From NCBI GenBank assembly GCA_951230915.1, contig OX579637.1, positions 7,874,001 through 7,938,000 of the forward strand: a stretch of 64,000 bases of DNA. The letters run 5' to 3'. The DNA comes from Antitrichia curtipendula. Taxonomy: Eukaryota; Streptophyta; Bryopsida; Hypnales; Leucodontaceae. Position numbers and translations under genes: made by a program. This document shows, piece after piece, positions 57,379-64,000 of the stretch (within the stretch, counting starts at the first letter, position 1; every line of letters starts with the position of its first letter). The notes beneath the pieces were generated by a model that saw only the letters and a program-made list of their open reading frames with translations, did no database searches and was not told the origin of the DNA.

Positions 57379-60300
57379 CTAATACAAACACTTTTTTGCA
57401 TCATCGTTACCATTTGCGGAAATATGAGAAGCACCCACTTGTTCCTTAAGTCTTTGACTTGTTCTACGAGTTTGAGGACCACTTGACCCGGAGCTTGTGC
57501 CCCCTCCTGATCGGACTTCCATGTCCACGGCGATGAACTGTCGTTTGGTTTCTGGAGAGTAGTCATCTTCGTCTTCAATCTTTCGTTTATTTTTCCTTGT
57601 GGGAGACAAATCTACTTCCTCTGCTTTTAACGCTCTCAAAGCCGAATAAATCTTTTCTATCATAGCATTTACCGCTTTGTCATCATCTCGAGGGGTCAAC
57701 GAGATCGCTTGCCCTGTGCCATGTAGAAAAGTCTTCCTCCGTCGTTATAATGTCGGTGATCCTCTTATCAAATGCACTTGCCACCTCCATGAGTGCATGT
57801 TCTGTGCTTGATAGTCCATCTACATTAAAATCAGCACAAACTTGCGCAGCTTCTTCCAATTTTGATAAGAATCGGGCCCTCCCTATTAAGCTGTGATTGT
57901 ATGCTCCGTACTGCTCATTGACCTCTTGGGATGGTTGCACTTCTATGCAGACGCCATCTTCTCCTTTTCGCACTTCTTTTTCAAGAAACTGGAAGAACTT
58001 TTGATGTGAGATGCTCCAGTGCCCCCCCATGCTACGACAAAACAATTCTCGAGCCTCCAAGTTTTTAAAACCCCTGGCCCGCAACTCCACCTCTCTATTG
58101 CGCGTCATCCAGTCAAAGTCATTCAATTTGTCATTGTAGTTCTCACAAACATCATGCATGAGTTTTTGCGAATTCCAAATTATAGGTCGCCCCCAATGAA
58201 TGTAATTTTGGAATAGAAATGGCTTTTGGTCAAGTAGAAGGGTCCATTGATTGTATTCGTTGCTAGGGGGCATGCTCTCCTCGTGCCCAACCATTTCGTA
58301 AAACCTAGGGCTCAAAGGAGAACGACACTCGGGACAAATCGAACGAATGAGGATTGATTTCACCATACACGTGATATGGAAAGTGTGGCGACATTGGCCC
58401 ATGATTGAGGCACCCTCGGGACCAAAATGAAGTAGACAAAAGCTGCATTTACCCTCCAATAGTTCCTTATTTGAACTTTCACCATGCACTATTATCTTGT
58501 CCGCCTCTTTGATGTGCGCTGAATGCGTACTGTAAGGGGCCCAAACTTCTTCTAGTTCCAAGGTCCAATTGATGGACTGCGACGCAATCTTCTGCGCGTC
58601 ATTCAGTCGCTTAGACATTGCATCCATGTCCCCCCAATATGTGACGTCAGTTGAACCCCTATGATGTACCTCAAACATCCTTCTAATAGATAGGAGGTCG
58701 GAGGAAATGGCATCGCATTGTTCCTTCGACTTCATGGCTAATTTGAGAAGCCTTTTCATTGCTCGGGTCTATAGAGAGTTTGTCTTGTAGTTTTTGAACC
58801 CACGTCAACCGATGAGTGTCGGAACTGCTCTTTGGCAAGCATTTATTTAGCTCCACTACTCGCATCATTTTCTGATACTCTGCCTCCAAATAGACGTTTT
58901 GTTGAGTTACCGACTCTAATTCATGCTTCACCTCTTCAAACTTGCAGTTTTCCGTTTGCATGGACGTGTCTTGGAATGTGGCAGGAGGATTATCCATGGC
59001 GGTTTCGAATATTACTTCCTTTTGGTTGTTTTCCTCAACCGCTTCTATACGCACAGCTCTGTTGATCTTTGGAAGAACACATCCCCCATCCTTGAAATTC
59101 TTTTGCATGAGCACTATAAATTCATACTCCAATTTCTAGATAAATTCCCTTTGAGCAACTAGAGCGTCATATCGGCGATCCTGTGCGTTCGTAAATCTTT
59201 CATAATTAGCGCACACTCCTTTCAATGCACCAATCAATTGCTTGTGCTCTATCTTCAAGGCCTTGTATTTCTCATTCTCTTTAGTCAAGATGAGCACCTT
59301 GCGATTATTTTTGACCTGCTCCTCCAACAATGGTTTCATAGACATAACGAAAGTCCAAAAACACAAGGCACCAGACACCAACTTGGGCACGGATTTGGTG
59401 AATTCTTGAGCAACTTCCATAAGTTTGGGGGCAATGCTAGCTACAAATTTAGTTGTAACCGACAATCTTTTCGAGGTGACCACAAAATTGGGCCATTCAT
59501 CACTATATTCGGTGAAGGGATTACTCGGTCTGGCCTCGTTTGCGGTTTCACCCGAGCCCGCCTTGTTTGCGGGGTTACTAGGGCATGCCTCGTTTGTCTC
59601 GATTACTTGGTCTGGTTGAAGAGAGATGTCTTGTTGATGTGCCCTAAACAAATAAGAAGCTTCCAACAAGCTTTCCAATTCACTCGCCACTGGCAAATGA
59701 CAAAGACCCTCCAATTGTGCCGTATTTTGAGTTGACAAATGCAGATAGCTCTTAATACCCAAATATTCGTTATTTTGGTAGTTTTCCAGTGAAATGGGAG
59801 TCGTATTCCAATGACATGGGAATCTTTGGAGTCATATAATTGAGAAACAATCGTGAATTTCAAGAATTCAGCACATGAAATGGAACGCAATTACATGTAA
59901 AACAAGTTTGTGAATGGAAAATATGGAAATGTCATCTACAACTTGCCATACGTAATATTACTCCTTCACAAATGTCATGACATGTACACGTAAATGATGG
60001 ATGATTGCATTGCCAAACGAAATCCAAAAGAAACATAGCCTACCGTTACACTCCTGGTATCTAAATATGACATCATCATTGCATGTGCAAGACACTACAA
60101 ATAGATTACTTAGAAAGACAAATGCATGGTGGATTTAGAACGAAGTGGATGCTGAACTTTAACTTGGATCAGGGAACAAATAGTGAGAAAACAAATCATA
60201 CGAACGCCACCTTAGGACTCTCAGAAATCACTCTCCAGACGTTGCAATTCGGAGCGTCATTTATGAATGTCCTTAGAGCGACGTTTGGACGGTTTTATTT

Positions 60301-60393
60301 TTTCATCATTTGTTCCCAGATCTAGGTCAAAGTTGAGCATCCACTTCATTCTTCAGTCACCATATCATCATCTGTTTAAGCTTCTAGTTGCAT
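57379..60393 (-). pseudogene. RING-H2 and coiled-coil protein, copy B
   Basis: A presumed first exon (MQLEA-stop-TDDDMVTEE) starts at 60,393. The main frame begins near 59,800 with TPISLENYQNNEY, runs through a TAG at 59,136 and shifts once near 58,770. The coiled coil includes ELESVTQQNVYLEAEYQKMM. The RING (about 58,455 down to 58,330) is C-x2-C-x14-C-x-H-x2-H-x2-C-x10-C-x2-C, the same spacing as copy A. A 1-base shift near 57,690 leads into a C-terminal part with KNKRK and QTRRTSQRLKE, ending at 57,379. RING-H2 proteins usually act as ubiquitin ligases. This copy has few stops but two shifts. Confidence 0.65.
60138..60351. mobile_element. Foldback MITE of about 214 bp with 59-bp arms
   Basis: GAACGAAGTGGATGCTGAAC at the left and the inverse of the right end, GAATGAAGTGGATGCTCAAC, match and keep matching for about 59 bp, including GGGAACAAAT. 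The centre is about 100 bp. It separates the presumed first exon of RING copy B from the rest. The equivalent region near 13.74 kb in the related fragment lacks it, so the empty site is visible in the same window. Confidence 0.75.
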
Positions 60394-60655
60394 GACTACC
60401 ACAAGCAATGAAGATATCATATTTTGACTACCCGGTTTGTAGAATTCTAACAGTGTGCATAGCTCACATCTAGAGGATACCCAGGAAAGGATTCTGTAAT
60501 ATCCAGTAATGGACCTCACCACAATGTATATACTACCCCTTTGCTAGATATTTGGAAACATTTAGTTCTATAAAAAATCTATTCACATGTTTCTATATCT
60601 ACAACATTAACTACTACTAAATCTACACTATTCAGTCATTTACTAAACTAAGCTT

Positions 60656-61291
60656 TCAAGTACGAGGCGTACTCCTCAGCTTTTCCAACGCCTTCAAAAT
60701 CTCTGGCCCATGACTATAACCTTCAGCAATTTTCCCGGCATGACGCATGTGCTCCACCCGTTGCGCTTGTAAAGATCTGAGCTCATAGGAGTCCCGACTT
60801 GGAGTAGAACATTGACTCCGCGATGGCTCATCATGCTTCCTCTTTAATCCCAGTCCATATGATTGTGCACGTCGACGAGGAAGCGACGGCGGAACAACAA
60901 GAGCAAGAACAACTATATCACGTGGCTTCTCTAGGACATTGAGCTCCAATTCTGCAGCCGACATGGGATAGTTGGCGTCCCCATATAGCCTCCTTTGCGT
61001 GCCCTTGTCCAAAGCTGTTGGAGGCATTGAAGAATTTCGATTATCCCTTGAGCGCAAAGGAGATGGCGAGCACGAAATCGGCAGACGAGGCTTCCAATCT
61101 GGTGGACTGTCCACCACACCATCATCGATGGGCTTAACACAGAAATCCATACTGGAATTCAGTATGGGTGCCGAGCAGAGAAAGTTCCCAGTGCTGAGTA
61201 CTACATACTGCTCGTAGTCTAGGATAGAATCTGCAAGAGCCTGGCATGGGAGAATCTCGTTTGGCGCAGAGGGTTCTAACGCACTCCCCAT
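60656..61291 (-). CDS. Unrecognised 211-residue protein
   Basis: An open frame starts with ATG directly after a pyrimidine-rich TTTTTTTGTGTCAG acceptor and ends TPRT at 60,656 with no internal stop. It has proline- and serine-rich stretches, PSLPRRRAQSYGLGLKRKHD (basic, nuclear-localisation-like) and a helical C-terminus (LRSLQAQRVEHMRHAGK). It may be a 3' exon of the phosphatase-like gene just upstream, but joining the two as I place them does not keep the frame. It belongs to no family I recognise. Confidence 0.45.
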   Translation of the reverse strand: MGSALEPSAPNEILPCQALADSILDYEQYVVLSTGNFLCSAPILNSSMDFCVKPIDDGVVDSPPDWKPRLPISCSPSPLRSRDNRNSSMPPTALDKGTQRRLYGDANYPMSAAELELNVLEKPRDIVVLALVVPPSLPRRRAQSYGLGLKRKHDEPSRSQCSTPSRDSYELRSLQAQRVEHMRHAGKIAEGYSHGPEILKALEKLRSTPRT

Positions 61292-61509
61292 CTGACACAA
61301 AAAAAGCATACATCAGAACCGGAACACACAAAACTGAGGAGTGCGCATACACCGAGAGGCAATCACACACATTCACAACCAATCGACGGACAGCGAAAAA
61401 ACTTGCTACACAAATCAGCGCGACTCGTGCTATAATGCAGAAGCCGTATACAATTTTAAACAGACGGATAAAACATACACTTCCGCTCGATTCGAGCTGA
61501 AAGACATAC

Positions 61510-62676
61510 CTCCAGCCTTTGAGCTACATAACTCTACTAGAACCTGACACCACCTCCATGAGTTTGTCAAACTCTCAACGACCTCTTTCCTCGCATAGCA
61601 TCCGCCTCCCAATTCTCCATTTCTTATCACTCCGGAATGACTTAAGTCCCATGCCGCGGCTGGCGTGCAACCCTTGAAACCAAGGAAGTAGGACCGCAAG
61701 GAGAAAATTGTCCTTGTCACCATTTCCTCGGTTACTCCAGGAGTCGGAGAGTACAACATTCTCTGGGTTGTTCAGGATGTGCTTACGAGGACTATCGTCC
61801 ACTATAACGGTGTTGTTTGATGAAAAATTCCCTCGCGACTCACTGAACAACACGTCCATGTTCTTTAAGAACAAGTCCTTATCGATTCCGGGTTCTTTAT
61901 ACAAGATCAATTTTCCAAATCTATCCCTGCACTTAACCGTCTTGCAGGAGTCTTGCCCAAGGATGAGGAAGGGCATCCCTCCGTCTCGGAAAAGGTACAG
62001 GCAAATGCCTTCAGTGGAGGGCTTTCTCATGGAGCTCCAAACAGAGACAAAGGCTATCTTCTCTAGTTCCTTCAAAAATGCGGAGCAATTGGGCCGGACG
62101 TAGACGGCTTTTGGCCCCACAATCGCGCCAACCGTGGCGGAGTGTGGCTCTGACTGATGGTTGAATTGCTTGGGGGACCCCTTGGACTTCCAATCCTTGC
62201 TGACACAAAGAATGCCATTGAGATCCAAGACGACATTTATCCACTTCTCCGCCGCCGCAGACCTCAATTGCTGATGGATGCCCTCCGATGATTCCTTACG
62301 AGCTAACGAAGGATCGAATTCCTGCTAGCAAAAGGAAGAATGCATTGCTAGTTACGACCGTGGAACTGGCACATTCTAGGCCTTACAGAAAATCATACAA
62401 AAGACGACCACCGCAAAACAAATGAAAAGCCTAGATAGACGAAGTGATTGGAGTAGATGGAATTTACCTTCCTCGACGGGGAACCTGATGGCCGATCACG
62501 ACCTTCACGACCAGATTGAGCATGATCGCGGACAAATCTGTCCTCACCTAATGCCACAGACTGGACGGGACTTGACAACAAGTCATTTTTGTACACGGGC
62601 CCTGGAGATGTAGGCGGTTGAGATTGTGCGGAGGATGAATGACAAACATCAGGAAAACTTGGAGGATTTGTGGGGC
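61510..62676 (-). pseudogene. FCP1/NIF-like phosphatase-domain gene
   Basis: One exon (62,468-62,676) encodes a Ser/Pro-rich stretch ending GSPSRK at a GTAAAT donor. The next starts at 62,321 with EFDPSLARKESSEGI and contains the phosphatase fold: WINVVLDLNGILCV at the DxDx(T/V) position, VSVWSSMRK, FLILGQDSCKTVKC and VIVDDSPRKHILNNPENVVL. A TGA at 61,575 and a TAG near 61,527 precede a donor at about 61,510. The family dephosphorylates phosphoserine proteins such as the polymerase II tail through two Asp residues. Here the second Asp is Asn, which should disable the usual chemistry. The stops suggest decay. Confidence 0.65.
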
Positions 62677-62906
62677 CTGCGCTTCAAGATGTAGAAAAAG
62701 TTCTCAGTGAGAAATTTATATATTACACATTCGGTTTACAAATTACAAAATTGAGTGCAACACTTCCAAAACTACGGTTGGCTCCACTAAATATGGAGCT
62801 CCGGAACAAAACAATACTGCCTCCAGGAAATGAATACTACAAATCAAACTCTATCATACAGATCAGCTCGAGTCAAGCTGAAACTACACAAGATGGCACA
62901 AGGAGA

Positions 62907-63965
62907 TTATTGAGCACAACCTGCTGGTGGATCTTTGGTAGGTAGTGCGGCACCTCTAACTTCAACCTCGGAAGCATCCACGACCAGGTTGTGCCCAATT
63001 TCAACTCCCTCCGCGGTGATCTCCGTCGCTCCATGGTCGACAGATGGGTGCTCTTGAGGTACACCGGGACTCCCTGACGATGGAACGGGAGGATCGATAT
63101 TCTCATCAATTAGAGGAGGGGGAATTGTAATGGGCGGGCTCGACGGCAGAGGTGGAGAGGCCTGCGCCGCTTTGGAGGGGCTCGACGCATTGCTGATGTT
63201 TGAGCTAGACGGTTGCCCCTCCAACAGCAATGAGGGAGACCAAGATGCGGGTGGCAGCGAGGCGAGTGGTTTGATTCCAACCTTCGCCAGAAATATTTGA
63301 AGCATCTCTCTGTTCTGCATGGCCAGCTCCCTATTATTTCTAGATTCTTCCCGCATCCACTCCTGGCTAGTATTATGCATTTCCATGTTCGCCTGTCTCT
63401 CCTTGCTAGCGTCGGCTCTAATTTGAGCCAAGGCAAGCTCATTTTGCCTCTGCATTAGCTCAGCTTGCTTCTGCATATTTGCCAGAGATTGCACACTCTG
63501 GGCTTGGAATTCGGCCATGCTCCTCATTGCGCTGGCGATCGTCTCCCGCTTCCTCTTTTTCGCTGGGCGAGTAGATGGACTCGGCGTAACTGGCGTATGG
63601 GGCAGCAGAGGCAGCATAGAAGAACCCGATGAAACTGGCACCTCCGAAGACAGACGACTGGTTGGTGTTTGGATATCGTCGATCCCAAAGGTGTCGTAGT
63701 AGTCCTCGTGATCGACCTCATCCTCGCTCTCATCCTCCGTAAGATCGACGACAGGGTCCGCCTTCTTCATACGGGGAGAATCTTGACTCACCTGCAGCTT
63801 CTTCTTTGAGGGCGAGGGCACCGAACTTGGTCCTGCTCCGACGTTCACAGGGTACCCGCCTTCCAAAAAATTGGCCTTGTCTAATGTCATGGCCTTCATG
63901 CAGATGTCCTCCCACCAGAACGACTGCTCTAACAATCCACAAGCGTAGACATCGACAGAGCTCAT
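62907..63965 (-). CDS. Nuclear-type coiled-coil protein with SIM-like motif, 5' incomplete
   Basis: The exon follows an acceptor (TCTCCTGTAG) at 63,966 and reads MSSVDVYACGLLEQSFWWED, so upstream exons may lie outside the window. It contains DPVVDLTEDESEDE, which fits a SUMO-interacting motif (hydrophobic core beside acidic residues). A nuclear-localisation-type PAKKRKRE and a long coiled coil (MQKQAELMQRQNELALAQIR) follow, then a Pro/Ser-rich tail to TAA at 62,907. No internal stops are present in 352 codons. I do not recognise the family. Confidence 0.55.
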   Translation of the reverse strand: MSSVDVYACGLLEQSFWWEDICMKAMTLDKANFLEGGYPVNVGAGPSSVPSPSKKKLQVSQDSPRMKKADPVVDLTEDESEDEVDHEDYYDTFGIDDIQTPTSRLSSEVPVSSGSSMLPLLPHTPVTPSPSTRPAKKRKRETIASAMRSMAEFQAQSVQSLANMQKQAELMQRQNELALAQIRADASKERQANMEMHNTSQEWMREESRNNRELAMQNREMLQIFLAKVGIKPLASLPPASWSPSLLLEGQPSSSNISNASSPSKAAQASPPLPSSPPITIPPPLIDENIDPPVPSSGSPGVPQEHPSVDHGATEITAEGVEIGHNLVVDASEVEVRGAALPTKDPPAGCAQ

Positions 63966-64000
63966 CTACAGGAGACAATTTCAATGGAGTTACATCGGCG

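Noticed and set aside
57683..57699. Programmed frameshift between the RING body and the C-terminal part of copy B
   Set aside because: Other copies in the window decay by ordinary indels, and no slippery sequence is evident.

Overview
This window looks like repeat-rich nuclear DNA of a land plant. Genes have GT-AG introns, the transposase families (BED/DUF659 hAT, CACTA) are plant-type, and there are degenerate TTTAGGG-like stretches. The DUF7869, DWG-kinase and RING families remind me of moss genomes. That is from memory, and the species is not established. There is one 200-N assembly gap (16,968-17,167). I found no rRNA, tRNA, CRISPR or bacterial operon. Almost every coding region is a decayed copy: long same-frame open stretches cut by single stop codons and occasional frameshifts.

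Layout. 1-1.65 kb: AT-rich DNA, then a CGTCC-rich cluster ending in a hAT-like terminus. 1.65-9.8 kb: a two-gene element with divergent genes, a ParB-like gene on minus (1.65-3.67) and a DUF7869 transposase-like gene on plus (5.55-9.21). It is sprinkled with about 20 copies of one palindrome (core ATCGGCTGCCAGCCGAT), several inside introns. 9.8-14.5 kb: AT-rich DNA, a 28-bp-period repeat, a fragment of a RING-family gene and a GC-rich cluster. 15.5-19.1 kb: a kinase-like gene (minus) and a RING-H2 gene (plus) on either side of the gap. 19.1-23.5 kb: AT-rich duplicated repeats. 23.6-28.3 kb: a nearly intact hAT transposon flanked by GACGTCCGCGCC clusters. 28.5-33.4 kb: a second large minus-strand gene, related to the ParB-like gene, with its own palindrome (TTAGGTCRAGTCGACCTAA). 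33.5-41.4 kb: between two CGGACG clusters, a gene with a ubiquitin-interacting-type motif (plus) split by a 3.4-kb element, and a converging kinase-like gene (minus). 43.5-57.05 kb: a hAT transposon split by a 9-kb element with a 5-bp target duplication; that element is itself interrupted by a CACTA element carrying a multi-exon copy of the MCTS1/Tma20 gene. 57.4-60.4 kb: a second RING-H2 gene with a foldback element in its 5' part. 60.6-64 kb: three minus-strand genes, one with an FCP1-like phosphatase domain.

How the parts fit. The window is a nest of mobile elements, not a set of cooperating host genes. The recurring theme is that each element family carries its own short dyad-symmetric motif, repeated many times in introns, untranslated regions or termini. 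The most intriguing case pairs such palindromes with a ParB-like protein, an arrangement that recalls bacterial ParB/parS. The stop codons are mostly TAG and TGA, as expected if methylated CAG and CGA codons have deaminated.
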